From: Psychrosphaera haliotis
Lineage (GTDB): Bacteria; Pseudomonadota; Gammaproteobacteria; Enterobacterales; Alteromonadaceae
DNA length: 64,000 nucleotides
Reading direction: 5' to 3'
NCBI RefSeq assembly: GCF_039523615.1
Contig: NZ_BAAAFQ010000004.1
Coordinates: 682,001-746,000 of the forward strand
In this document: in pieces, positions 26,820 through 36,075 of the stretch
Numbering within the stretch: the stretch's first letter is position 1
Layout: every line of letters starts with the position of its first letter
Position numbers and translations under genes: made by a program
The notes under the pieces: generated by a model
Database searches by the model: none
Told to the model about the DNA's origin: nothing
What the model saw: the letters and a program-made list of their open reading frames with translations, nothing else

Positions 26820-28121
26820 ATGAGATTTCCTGGTAGACGTAAACATCGACATTATTTCCCGGTAGAGAAAAAAGATCCAGTTACCAACAAAATAAAAGTG
26901 GATGGCAAGTTAAAGCATCCATACGTTGTTGGTATGGATCAAACCATTGTTGATATTGAAGCTCATGTTTCACGTGAGCTCCTTGATCAATTTGACCTAA
27001 AAATAGGTTTATCTCAATTGGTTTCAAGCGACTTGGCGGAAGAGTTATATCGCCACATTTTTGATAACGATTTAATCGTTGATCAACACGCAGGTGGAAC
27101 CATTGGCAATACCATGCACAATTATTCGGTATTAGCGGATGATCGCTCTGTACTCTATGGAGTCATGAGTGAAAATATCAAAGTTGGTAACTACGCTTAT
27201 CGCTACCTTTGCAATACTTCCTCTCGAGTTGACTTACAGCACTTACAACCTGTTGATGGCCCTATAGGTAGAGCCTTTACATTAATTACTGAAGACGGCG
27301 AACGTACTTTTGCCATTGACTCAGGCGTAATGAATAAATTAACGCCAGAGTTTATTGACGAAGACTTAATAAAAAACGCATCCTCATTTGTAGTTAGTGC
27401 TTACTTTACTCGTTGTAGCGAAGGCGACACGCTTGATCAAGCTGCTATGCAAGCTATTGAATATGCGAATAAACATCAAGTTCCTGTGGTTTTAACCTTA
27501 GGCACACGTTTTATGATTGATGAAAAACCACAGTGGTGGCGTGATTTCATTAAAAAGCATGTTCAAGTTTTAGCAATGAACGAAGAAGAAGCTGAAGCCT
27601 TAGTTGGCACTAAAGATCCTTTGTTAGCTGCTGAAAAAGCACTAGAAATTGCAGATCTTGTGTTGTGTACAGCGGGTCCTCAAGGTCTTTATATGGCTGG
27701 TTATACCGACAAAGAGTTCAAGAGAAAAACCCAATATCCGTTATTACCAGGCAGTATTCCTGAGTTTAACCAGTACGAGTTCTCTAGACCTTTGCTTAAG
27801 CAAAACTGTAAAACGCCTATTAAAATATATTCGCATATTGCACCGTATATGGGTGGTCCAGATGAGATTAAGAATACTAATGGTGCAGGCGATGGCGCGT
27901 TAGCCGCGGTGATCCATGACATTACCGCTAATGTTTTCCATAAGCTAAATGTTCCTGAGTCTAGCAAACATTCTATTCCTGCTATTTCGTATTCTTCACT
28001 AGCGCAAATATGTAAGTATGCAAACCGTGTTAGCTTTGAAGTATTATCACAAAGCTCGCCAAGGTTATCTAAAGGCTTACCAGATAGAGAAGATAGTTTG
28101 GAGTCTGCATACTGGCACTAG
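26820..28121 (+). CDS. gsk: Inosine-guanosine kinase
   Basis: PfkB-family kinase that phosphorylates inosine and guanosine for purine salvage. The 433-residue protein is close to E. coli Gsk throughout (MRFPGRRKHRHYFPV start, AGGTIGNTMHNYSVLADD, and the catalytic NTNGAGDGA near residue 352). Its terminator lies inside the 3' end of the convergent neighbour. Confidence 0.96.
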   Translation: MRFPGRRKHRHYFPVEKKDPVTNKIKVDGKLKHPYVVGMDQTIVDIEAHVSRELLDQFDLKIGLSQLVSSDLAEELYRHIFDNDLIVDQHAGGTIGNTMHNYSVLADDRSVLYGVMSENIKVGNYAYRYLCNTSSRVDLQHLQPVDGPIGRAFTLITEDGERTFAIDSGVMNKLTPEFIDEDLIKNASSFVVSAYFTRCSEGDTLDQAAMQAIEYANKHQVPVVLTLGTRFMIDEKPQWWRDFIKKHVQVLAMNEEEAEALVGTKDPLLAAEKALEIADLVLCTAGPQGLYMAGYTDKEFKRKTQYPLLPGSIPEFNQYEFSRPLLKQNCKTPIKIYSHIAPYMGGPDEIKNTNGAGDGALAAVIHDITANVFHKLNVPESSKHSIPAISYSSLAQICKYANRVSFEVLSQSSPRLSKGLPDREDSLESAYWH

Positions 28122-28181
28122 CCAACTATGCAGTAAGTAAGCTAGCTTTGCTGTAAGCCAGTCTTGTTATAAGCCTATTTA

Positions 28182-28700
28182 TTATATGAAAGGCGATTCT
28201 TTTGAGTCGCCTTTTTTATTGGCCGCACGCACCACTAAATGGGTTACCGCCATTGTTAACAAAACCGAAATACCAAACACATACAAACCGTTGTGAGTTT
28301 GAATATTGACAAAAGCGCCTAACTTTACCGTTACAATCAGAAGAGCAACAACCATCACATCAAGCATAGCCCAGCGACCGTAATCGTGCATGAGGTTTAA
28401 TAATCGTTTGGTTTTATTCAAATATTCTAACTTCTCAAAGCTGAGTAAAAGATAAAACAGAACACCTAGTTTTAAAACTGGCAGCAGAACACTCAAACCC
28501 AAAATCACCACAAATAAAAAATATCGACCCTCAGCAAACAAGTCGTAAATGCCTGACGAAATAGAAAAAGTATTATCCAAAAAGATAAACTTACTCACGG
28601 TCATAATTGGCATAGACAAACCTATTAAAAACAATCCACTCGTTAGTATTAATAACGTTAAAAGGCTATAGCGATATCGTTTTGATGATAAACCTTGCAC
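28182..28700 (-). CDS. PqiA-like (paraquat-inducible protein A domain) membrane protein
   Basis: Single-domain PqiA-family protein with four membrane helices (about 15-33, 60-80, 108-127, 138-156) and the family signature G-R-W-(A/S)-M-L-D-V near 109. E. coli PqiA has two such domains and works with the MCE protein PqiB in envelope lipid traffic; no PqiB is nearby. The start is a GTG: the one at 28700 is 5 bp from AGGAG, while the one at 28706 overlaps it. The last residues (G-D-S-K-E-S-P) are encoded by the gsk terminator stem. Confidence 0.75.
   Translation of the reverse strand: MQGLSSKRYRYSLLTLLILTSGLFLIGLSMPIMTVSKFIFLDNTFSISSGIYDLFAEGRYFLFVVILGLSVLLPVLKLGVLFYLLLSFEKLEYLNKTKRLLNLMHDYGRWAMLDVMVVALLIVTVKLGAFVNIQTHNGLYVFGISVLLTMAVTHLVVRAANKKGDSKESPFI
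28192..28217 (+). terminator. gsk terminator embedded in the PqiA-like coding end
   Basis: GGCGATTC / GAGTCGCC stem (one G-T) with a TTTT loop, followed by six T. It lies within the last 12 codons of the opposite-strand gene. Confidence 0.85.
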
Positions 28701-28761
28701 GCGCACTCCTCATTCAATTTATGAATATGATACTTATAGAAAGAAGTATTTAACAGGCATA

Positions 28762-28789
28762 AAAAAAGCCAGTCTTATGACTGGCTTTA
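28762..28789 (-). terminator. pckA terminator
   Basis: Read leftward, AAAGCCAGTC / GACTGGCTTT form a 10-bp stem with a 4-base loop, followed by seven T. It lies about 95 bp past the pckA stop. Confidence 0.9.
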
Positions 28790-28883
28790 AATCTCAATTT
28801 ACTAATATGGTTTCACAACAATGTTAGACGCATAATGCGAGAGACATGGCGCAATAGGTATACCCTACGCATGCCTCTTCAAA

Positions 28884-30491
28884 TTAAAGTTGTGGACCAG
28901 CGGCTACTAGTTCAGCACCGTCTTCTAAATCAGTATATTGATCAAAGTACTTAATGAAACGACCAGCAAGGTCTTCCGCTTTTTCAGTCCACTCGCCTTC
29001 ATTCGCGTATGTATCACGAGGGTCTAAAATTGCAGGGTTAACACCTTCAAGTTCAGTTGGTACTTCTAAGTTGAAGATTGGCACGTTTTTAGTTGGCGCT
29101 TTTTCAATTGAACCATCTAAAATACGGTCAATGATTGCGCGAGTATCTTTAATAGAGATACGTTTACCAGAACCATTCCAACCTGTGTTTACTAAGTAAG
29201 CTTCTGCACCAGCATCGTTCATACGTTTAACTAAAACTTCAGCATATTGTAATGGGTGTAGAGTTAAAAACGCTTTACCAAAACACGCTGAGAACGTTGG
29301 TTGAGGCTCAGTAATACCACGTTCAGTTCCTGCTAATTTAGCTGTAAAACCTGACAAGAAGTGATATTTAGTTTGTGCATCTGTTAATTTAGACACTGGT
29401 GGTAATACACCAAAGGCATCTGCAGATAAGAAGATAACTTTTTTAGCGTGACCCGCTTTTGATACCGGCTTAACAATATTGTCAATGTGGTGCAAAGGGT
29501 AAGATACACGTGTGTTTTGAGTAACAGAACCATCTGTGAAATCTATAACGCCATTCTCATCTACTGCTACGTTTTCTAATAATGCATCACGACGAATTGC
29601 TTTATAAATATCAGGCTCACTTTCTTTATCTAAATCGATAGTTTTAGCATAACAACCACCTTCAAAGTTAAAGATACCATCGTCATCCCAACCATGCTCG
29701 TCATCACCAATTAGCTCACGCTTAGGATCTGTTGATAATGTTGTTTTACCTGTACCAGATAAACCGAAGAAAATAGCGGTGTCGCCATCTTTACCAACGT
29801 TTGCAGAACAGTGCATTGATGCCATGCCTTGCAGAGGAAGGTAGTAGTTCATCATCGCGAACATACCTTTCTTCATTTCACCGCCGTACCAAGTACCGCC
29901 AATGATCTGCATTTTTTCAGTCATGTTAAATACAGTAAATACTTCTGAGTTCATGCCGTGCTTTTCAAAGTCTGGGTTAGACGTTTTTGAGCCGTTCATA
30001 ACAACAAAGTCTGGATCGCCGTAAGTCGCTAATTCTTCTTCAGAAGGACGGATAAACATGTTTTTAACAAAGTGGGCCTGCCAAGCAACTTCCGTAATAA
30101 AGCGTACTTTTAAGCGAACTTTTTCATTTGCACCACAAAATGTATCAACAACAAATAAACGCTTACCAGATAACTGCTTTGATACTAAACCTTTAAGGTC
30201 AGTCCAAACCGCAGGGTCTAAAGGCTTGTTATCATTTGGTGCTTGTTCTGAATTCCACCAAACGGTATCTCGTGAAACATCATCCAATACAATGTATTTA
30301 TCTTTAGGTGAACGACCTGTAAATACACCAGTGTTTACGTTAACCGCGCCAAGCTCAGTTACCGTTCCTTTTTCGTAACCTGATAATTCAGATTTAGTTT
30401 CTTCTGCAAACAAAGTCTCGTAAGACGGATTATGCAAGATTTCAGTCGGCTCATTAATGCCATAACGAGATAAGTCGATAGTTGTTGTCAT
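28884..30491 (-). CDS. pckA: Phosphoenolpyruvate carboxykinase (ATP)
   Basis: Gluconeogenic enzyme: oxaloacetate + ATP to phosphoenolpyruvate + ADP + CO2. The 535-residue protein has the kinase P-loop GLSGTGKT at 243-250 and the metal-site GDDEHGWDD shortly after. The ATG at 30491 has a GGTGA ribosome site and gives the family start; the frame stays open to 30590, but that would overlap hutI. It lies 68 bp after hutI on the same strand, so it may receive some read-through when histidine is the carbon source. Confidence 0.96.
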   Translation of the reverse strand: MTTTIDLSRYGINEPTEILHNPSYETLFAEETKSELSGYEKGTVTELGAVNVNTGVFTGRSPKDKYIVLDDVSRDTVWWNSEQAPNDNKPLDPAVWTDLKGLVSKQLSGKRLFVVDTFCGANEKVRLKVRFITEVAWQAHFVKNMFIRPSEEELATYGDPDFVVMNGSKTSNPDFEKHGMNSEVFTVFNMTEKMQIIGGTWYGGEMKKGMFAMMNYYLPLQGMASMHCSANVGKDGDTAIFFGLSGTGKTTLSTDPKRELIGDDEHGWDDDGIFNFEGGCYAKTIDLDKESEPDIYKAIRRDALLENVAVDENGVIDFTDGSVTQNTRVSYPLHHIDNIVKPVSKAGHAKKVIFLSADAFGVLPPVSKLTDAQTKYHFLSGFTAKLAGTERGITEPQPTFSACFGKAFLTLHPLQYAEVLVKRMNDAGAEAYLVNTGWNGSGKRISIKDTRAIIDRILDGSIEKAPTKNVPIFNLEVPTELEGVNPAILDPRDTYANEGEWTEKAEDLAGRFIKYFDQYTDLEDGAELVAAGPQL

Positions 30492-30559
30492 TTTTACATC
30501 ACCAAGGTTTTTGTTCGCATTTACGCCATAATTAAACGACGACGAGTTAAAATAATTCG

Positions 30560-31804
30560 TTATAAAAAGCAGGTTTGCCCACGAATCCACATTCGCGTTA
30601 ACGGGTTTATCCCGAATGTATAGCTAAGTTCTGCCGGGTGTTTTATATCCCATAAACAAAAATCAGCTCTATAGCCTACTTTTAATGCACCGACATTTTT
30701 TAATCCCAACGCTTTAGCTGCATTACAAGTAACACCAAGTAAAGATTCTTCTGGTGTTAATTTAAAATGAGTACAGGCCAAACTAAGCATTAGCTTTAAT
30801 GAACATAGTGGCGAAGACCCCGGGTTGTAATCACTACCTATCGCCATTGGGACGTTTAATTCCCTTAATATTTTGATTGGTGGCAGCTGCGTTTCAGACA
30901 AAGAATGAAAGGCACCTGGTAATAATACAGGAATGGTTACAGAATGGGATAGTTTTATACAATCTTTTTCAGATAAATACTCTACATGGTCCGCAGACAA
31001 GCCCTCCATGTCGACGACCAAACCCGTACCACCACTATCGCTTAGCTGTTCTGCATGCAATTTAACCGGCAAATTATATTTTTTTGCAGCATCAAAAAGT
31101 TTTTTGATCTGCTCCATACTAAAACCAATATTTTCACAAAAACCATCAACAGCATCGACCAAGTCTTGTTCAACAAGTGTCGGTAAAGTATCCGTAATGA
31201 GGTAATCAATGTATCCGTCGGGATTATTTTTAAACTCTGGAGGAACCGCATGCGCACCTAAAAAGGTTCGGCGTATTTCAACTGGAAAAGACTGCTCAAG
31301 CGCTTGCGCTACTTTTAACATCTTAACCTCTGTTTCTGTATTTAAACCATAACCAGACTTTATTTCGATGCAGGTTACACCTTCACTCATCAGCGTTTTC
31401 ACTCGCTTTTGAGCCAATACCAGCAACTCTTCAAAAGAGGCATCACGTGTTGCGTTAACCGTGCTTAAAATGCCACCGCCCTGCTCAGCAATTTCTTTAT
31501 AGCTAACACCATTTAGGCGCTTTTCGAATTCATCTGCTCTGCTGCCTGCAAATACTAAGTGTGTATGACAATCAATTAGCCCTGGCGATAAGAATTGACC
31601 TTCGCCGTCCACCACGTTTTTACAAGGTATATCAGGTAAATCCGCTGCCTGACCTAACCAGCTAATTTCCCCGTTTAATACAGCAATCGCTGCATCAGTA
31701 ATAAGACCATAGGCCTGTTGATGAGTTTTTTTGTCCATTGTTAATAAGTGAATATTTTTAATAACTAGGTCAAATGTTTGCGGTAGCGCTTCAGAATTAT
31801 TCAT
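30560..31804 (-). CDS. hutI: Imidazolonepropionase
   Basis: Third step of histidine breakdown: 4-imidazolone-5-propanoate to N-formimino-L-glutamate. Amidohydrolase fold with the metal-binding HTH pair at His80/His82 (DCHTHLVFAG), a later HAEQLSDSG stretch and IGSDYNPGSSP. The 414-residue length is typical. It diverges from hutC, with a HutC-type palindrome in the shared gap. Confidence 0.96.
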   Translation of the reverse strand: MNNSEALPQTFDLVIKNIHLLTMDKKTHQQAYGLITDAAIAVLNGEISWLGQAADLPDIPCKNVVDGEGQFLSPGLIDCHTHLVFAGSRADEFEKRLNGVSYKEIAEQGGGILSTVNATRDASFEELLVLAQKRVKTLMSEGVTCIEIKSGYGLNTETEVKMLKVAQALEQSFPVEIRRTFLGAHAVPPEFKNNPDGYIDYLITDTLPTLVEQDLVDAVDGFCENIGFSMEQIKKLFDAAKKYNLPVKLHAEQLSDSGGTGLVVDMEGLSADHVEYLSEKDCIKLSHSVTIPVLLPGAFHSLSETQLPPIKILRELNVPMAIGSDYNPGSSPLCSLKLMLSLACTHFKLTPEESLLGVTCNAAKALGLKNVGALKVGYRADFCLWDIKHPAELSYTFGINPLTRMWIRGQTCFL

Positions 31805-31847
31805 TAAACAACCTTGACGATCTAAGTGGTTATGGATTATTTTAAGT

Positions 31848-31857
31848 TGTATATACA
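31848..31857. promoter_or_regulatory. Probable HutC operator
   Basis: TGTATATACA matches the TGTA-N2-TACA palindrome reported for HutC in Pseudomonas. It lies in the 137-bp gap between hutI and hutC, where it could repress both directions until urocanate is present. It is the only such site I found in the hut region. Confidence 0.6.
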
Positions 31858-31941
31858 GGTTTAGTGTGTCACCTTTTATTTAAGGTTTCAATTTATTAAA
31901 GGCCTAAATTGGCCAACAGCAAAACTAGATGGTAGCCCAAG

Positions 31942-32649
31942 ATGACAGCAAAGTTTGAACAAATTAAAAAGTACATACTGGAAAAAATTGAATCTGGCGA
32001 GTGGCAAGAAAATGCACTGGTACCCTCAGAGAATAAATTAGCGGATGATTTTGCTGTGAGCCGCATGACGGCAAGGCGAGCGGTTGAGGAGTTGAGCCAG
32101 CAAGGCATATTAAATCGCACTAAAGGTTCAGGTACCTACGTTGCGTCGCTCAAGGGCCAGGGCTCTATGTTCGAAATTAAAGACATCGCCGATGAAATCA
32201 CAGCTCGTGGCCACCAGCATAAAGCGACTGTTATTGAATTAGAAACGATTGAGGCCATCGCCCCCATCGCTATTGCACTAGATGTAGATGTGGACTCTGA
32301 AGTTTTTCGTTCTGTAATCGTGCACTTTGACAATAACAAAGCCGTACAAGTTGAAGAACGCTTTATTAATCCTAAAAGTGCACCTGATTACTTATCACAA
32401 GATTTTACCGAAACAACACCTCACGAATACTTGTCTCAGGTTGCCCCTCTTACTGAGGCGCGTCATACCATTGAAGCTGTAGCCCCAACGGAACAAGTGT
32501 GTGAATGGTTACAACTTTATAATCAAGAACCTTGTTTGCAATTGATCCGTCGTACGTCGAGCAAAAATGACGTGGTTTGTTTCGCCCGAATTATATATCC
32601 AGGTTCAAGCTACCGCCTTGGTGGCCAACTGACCTTTGGCAAGCACTAA
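31942..32649 (+). CDS. hutC: HutC, histidine-utilisation repressor
   Basis: GntR/HutC-family repressor. An N-terminal winged helix (about 5-70, PSENKLADDFAVSRMTARRAV) binds DNA, and a C-terminal UTRA domain (about 90-232) would bind the inducer urocanate. Length 235. Its stop codon sits inside the first unit of the hexamer array, so array length changes do not alter the protein. It likely represses hutI, itself and hutU-hutH. Confidence 0.93.
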   Translation: MTAKFEQIKKYILEKIESGEWQENALVPSENKLADDFAVSRMTARRAVEELSQQGILNRTKGSGTYVASLKGQGSMFEIKDIADEITARGHQHKATVIELETIEAIAPIAIALDVDVDSEVFRSVIVHFDNNKAVQVEERFINPKSAPDYLSQDFTETTPHEYLSQVAPLTEARHTIEAVAPTEQVCEWLQLYNQEPCLQLIRRTSSKNDVVCFARIIYPGSSYRLGGQLTFGKH

Positions 32650-32723
32650 AACTAAAACTAAAACTAAAACTAAAACTAAAACTAAAACTAAAACTAAAAC
32701 TAAAACTAAAACTAAAACTAAAA
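32646..32723. repeat. Tandem array of 13 CTAAAA hexamers between hutC and hutU
   Basis: Thirteen perfect 6-bp units (78 bp) start within the hutC stop region and end 22 bp before the hutU ATG, just ahead of its AAAGGA ribosome site. The purity implies recent slippage. On the opposite strand the unit is TTTTAG. Confidence 0.97.
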
Positions 32724-32745
32724 AATCCTATTCAAAGGAAACATC

Positions 32746-34443
32746 ATGTCAAATCAACGTTTCGATTCTTCACGCGTCATTCGCGCACCTCGTGGCAATA
32801 AAATTACCGCTAAATCTTGGTTAACGGAAGCGGCCAAACGAATGTTAATGAACAACCTCGACGAAGAAGTTGCAGAACACCCACAGAATTTAGTGGTTTA
32901 TGGCGGTATTGGTCGTGCAGCAAGAGATTGGCCATCATTCGACAAAATCGTAGAAGTTTTAGATCAATTGGAAGATCACCAAACTTTATTGGTACAGTCG
33001 GGTAAACCTGTTGGCGTATTTAATACTCACAGCAACGCCCCTAGAGTATTGATTGCGAACTCAAATTTAGTACCGCATTGGGCAAACTGGGAGCATTTTA
33101 ACGAGCTCGATAAACAAGGCCTTATGATGTACGGCCAAATGACAGCTGGCTCTTGGATTTATATTGGCTCGCAGGGCATTGTTCAAGGCACCTACGAAAC
33201 CTTTGTTGCCATGGCAAAACAACATTTTAATGGTGACGCGTCTGGTCGTTGGGTTTTAACTGGTGGTCTTGGTGGAATGGGTGGCGCACAGCCACTAGCG
33301 GCAACAATGGCAGGATACGCAGCACTAGTTGTTGAATGTGACGAATCACGAATCGACTTCCGTTTACGTACAGGTTACGTCGATAAAAAAGCAACAACAT
33401 TAGATGAAGCTTTGTCGATGATTGATGAAGCGGTTGCAAATAAACAAGCGGTGTCGGTAGGTTTACTTGGCAATGCAGCAGAAATATTCCCTGAACTGGT
33501 CAAGCGCGGCATCACCCCTGATGTGGTTACCGACCAAACATCTGCTCACGACCCATTAAACGGTTACTTGCCTCTGGGCTGGAGCATGGAACATGCGGCA
33601 GAAATGCGTAAAAAAGATGAAGCTGCTGTTGTTAAAGCCGCGAAGCAATCTATGGCAAAACAAGTCCAAGCGATGCTAGACCTTCAAGCCGCAGGTGCCG
33701 CAACTACAGACTACGGTAATAACATTCGTCAAATGGCTTTGGAAGAAGGCGTTACCAATGCTTTTGACTTCCCTGGTTTTGTGCCTGCTTATGTTCGCCC
33801 ATTATTTTGTGAAGGTATTGGTCCATTCCGTTGGGTTGCGTTATCTGGTGACCCTGAAGACATCTATAAAACAGACGCCAAAGTAAAAGAGCTTATCCCT
33901 GATAACCCACATCTGCATAACTGGTTAGATATGGCCAGAGAGCGAATTCAATTCCAAGGTTTGCCAGCACGTATTTGTTGGATTGGCTTAAAAGATCGCG
34001 CACGAATCGCAAAAGCCTTTAATGACATGGTGAAAAGCGGCGAGTTGTCGGCTCCCGTTGTTATTGGCCGTGACCACCTAGACTCAGGTTCAGTGGCGAG
34101 CCCTAATAGAGAAACCGAAGCCATGTTAGACGGCTCAGATGCTGTTTCAGACTGGCCTTTATTAAACGCATTATTAAATACCGCAGGGGGAGCAACTTGG
34201 GTTTCTTTGCACCATGGTGGTGGGGTTGGTATGGGCTTTAGCCAACACTCAGGTGTGGTCATTGTTGCCGACGGTACTGCAGAAGCAGAGCAACGTTTAG
34301 CTAATGTACTTTGGAATGATCCAGCAACAGGCGTAATGCGACATGCAGACGCTGGTTACGATATCGCAATTAATTGTGCAAAAGAGCAAGGTTTAAACTT
34401 ACCGTCGCTGGAAAATGACGCGGTAGCAAAGGAAGTAAAATAA
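32746..34443 (+). CDS. hutU: Urocanate hydratase
   Basis: Second step of histidine breakdown: urocanate to 4-imidazolone-5-propanoate, using tightly bound NAD as an electrophile. The 565-residue protein has the family start (APRGNK...KSWLTEAA) and the NAD-binding TGGLGGMGGAQP near residue 170. The stop overlaps the hutH ATG by one base (TAATG). The array of hexamers occupies its leader. Confidence 0.97.
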   Translation: MSNQRFDSSRVIRAPRGNKITAKSWLTEAAKRMLMNNLDEEVAEHPQNLVVYGGIGRAARDWPSFDKIVEVLDQLEDHQTLLVQSGKPVGVFNTHSNAPRVLIANSNLVPHWANWEHFNELDKQGLMMYGQMTAGSWIYIGSQGIVQGTYETFVAMAKQHFNGDASGRWVLTGGLGGMGGAQPLAATMAGYAALVVECDESRIDFRLRTGYVDKKATTLDEALSMIDEAVANKQAVSVGLLGNAAEIFPELVKRGITPDVVTDQTSAHDPLNGYLPLGWSMEHAAEMRKKDEAAVVKAAKQSMAKQVQAMLDLQAAGAATTDYGNNIRQMALEEGVTNAFDFPGFVPAYVRPLFCEGIGPFRWVALSGDPEDIYKTDAKVKELIPDNPHLHNWLDMARERIQFQGLPARICWIGLKDRARIAKAFNDMVKSGELSAPVVIGRDHLDSGSVASPNRETEAMLDGSDAVSDWPLLNALLNTAGGATWVSLHHGGGVGMGFSQHSGVVIVADGTAEAEQRLANVLWNDPATGVMRHADAGYDIAINCAKEQGLNLPSLENDAVAKEVK

Positions 34444-35960
34444 TGAACAAATTAATACTTACACCAGGGACGTTAGACCTTGAAACGCTTCGCAAAATTT
34501 ACGATGCGCCAGTTCAACTTAGCCTTGATGAGTCTTGCAAAGACGCCATCAATAGAAGCCAACAAGCCGTGCAACAAGTTATCGATGAAGACAGAGTCGT
34601 TTACGGAATTAATACTGGCTTTGGTTTATTGGCCAATACACGAATCTCGAAAGAAGAATTGCAAATTCTGCAACGTAAAATAGTGCTGTCCCATGCGGCC
34701 GGTACCGGCGAGTACTTAAGTGACAACGTCATTCGATTAATGCTTGTGCTTAAAATCAACTCGCTAGCTCGCGGTTTTTCTGGCATTAGATTATCGGTTA
34801 TCGAAGCATTAATTAGCTTGGTCAATAATGAAGTGTACCCTTGTGTTCCAGCTAAAGGCTCAGTAGGCGCATCCGGCGATTTAGCGCCACTGGCTCACTT
34901 AGTATTACCGTTATTGGGTGAAGGTGTCGTTAGAATCGATGGCGAGATTGTTCATTCGGAACAAGGTATAAAACAAGCTGGTTTGAATGCGATTGACCTA
35001 GCACCCAAAGAAGGCTTGGCATTATTAAATGGCACACAAACCTCCACCGCGTTAGCATTAAAAGGTTACTTTTTAGCACAAGACTTATTAGCATCATCTA
35101 TTATGATTGGCGCCACAACGGTAGAAGCAGCGCTTGGCTCTCGCTCTCCTTTTGACGAAAGAATCCATTTAGCTCGAGGCCAGCAAGGTCAAATTGATAT
35201 CGCTGCAGCGTTTAGAAATGTATTGAGCGATTCATCAGAGGTAGGCAATAGTCATATTCAATGTGACAAAGTCCAAGACCCTTATTCATTAAGATGCCAA
35301 CCTCAAGTACTAGGTGCATGTTTACAGCAAATTCGTCACGCTGGCGATATTTTAAAAACTGAAGCAAACGGGGTAACGGACAACCCATTAGTCTTTTTAC
35401 ACGATGATGGCGCTGATATTATTTCAGGAGGCAACTTTCACGCCGAGCCCGTAGCAATGGTGGCGGATAACTTAGCCATTGCGATATCAGAAATTGGCGC
35501 GCTTTCAGAGCGTCGAATGGCCATGTTAATCGACTCGAACCTAAGCAAGTTGCCGCCATTTTTAGTGGATAACGGCGGTGTAAACTCAGGTTTCATGATT
35601 GCCCAAGTTACCTCTGCGGCTTTAGCTTCTGAAAACAAAAGCTATGCACACCCAGCCTCAGTTGATAGCTTGCCGACTAGTGCAAACCAAGAAGATCACG
35701 TCTCTATGGCTACCTTTGCAGCACGTAGACTGCAAGACATGGCTGACAATACGTTTGCCATTTTAGCCGTTGAATGGTTAGCGGCTTGCCAAGGGTTAGA
35801 TTTCAGAGCGCCGCACAAGTCATCGGCGATGGTAGAAGAAGGCAAAGCAATATTACGAGCTGCTGTGCCGTTTTATGATGAAGACCGCTATTTTGCGCCC
35901 GACATAGAGTGCGCTAAAGAGTTATTGGAACATCGTAAGCTGGCTGAACTCCTGCATTAA
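34443..35960 (+). CDS. hutH: Histidine ammonia-lyase
   Basis: First step of histidine breakdown: L-histidine to trans-urocanate and ammonia. The MIO cofactor precursor Ala143-Ser144-Gly145 lies in GSVGASGDLAPL, and the NTGFG motif is near 57. Length 505, as usual. It ends the hutC-hutU-hutH run and is followed by a strong hairpin. Confidence 0.97.
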   Translation: MNKLILTPGTLDLETLRKIYDAPVQLSLDESCKDAINRSQQAVQQVIDEDRVVYGINTGFGLLANTRISKEELQILQRKIVLSHAAGTGEYLSDNVIRLMLVLKINSLARGFSGIRLSVIEALISLVNNEVYPCVPAKGSVGASGDLAPLAHLVLPLLGEGVVRIDGEIVHSEQGIKQAGLNAIDLAPKEGLALLNGTQTSTALALKGYFLAQDLLASSIMIGATTVEAALGSRSPFDERIHLARGQQGQIDIAAAFRNVLSDSSEVGNSHIQCDKVQDPYSLRCQPQVLGACLQQIRHAGDILKTEANGVTDNPLVFLHDDGADIISGGNFHAEPVAMVADNLAIAISEIGALSERRMAMLIDSNLSKLPPFLVDNGGVNSGFMIAQVTSAALASENKSYAHPASVDSLPTSANQEDHVSMATFAARRLQDMADNTFAILAVEWLAACQGLDFRAPHKSSAMVEEGKAILRAAVPFYDEDRYFAPDIECAKELLEHRKLAELLH

Positions 35961-36004
35961 AAACACAAGTCGTTACATATTTAAGTACTTGTCTTGAAAC
36001 TTTT

Positions 36005-36045
36005 TGAGTCTAGCATTGACTAACTTTGCTAGACTCATTATTTTT
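36005..36045 (+). terminator. Terminator after hutH
   Basis: TGAGTCTAGC / GCTAGACTCA form a perfect 10-bp stem with a 13-base loop, followed by TTATTTTT. Confidence 0.75.
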
Positions 36046-36075
36046 GAACCAAATAACTAATTAAACAGGTGTTTC

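Noticed and set aside
30492..30590. N-terminal extension of pckA by 33 codons
   Set aside because: It overlaps the end of hutI and lacks family similarity; the ATG at 30491 has a proper ribosome site.
32577..32824. Open frames translating the hexamer array as L-K or K-T repeats
   Set aside because: They arise only because the 6-bp unit has no stop in two frames; they overlap hutC and hutU and have no ribosome site.
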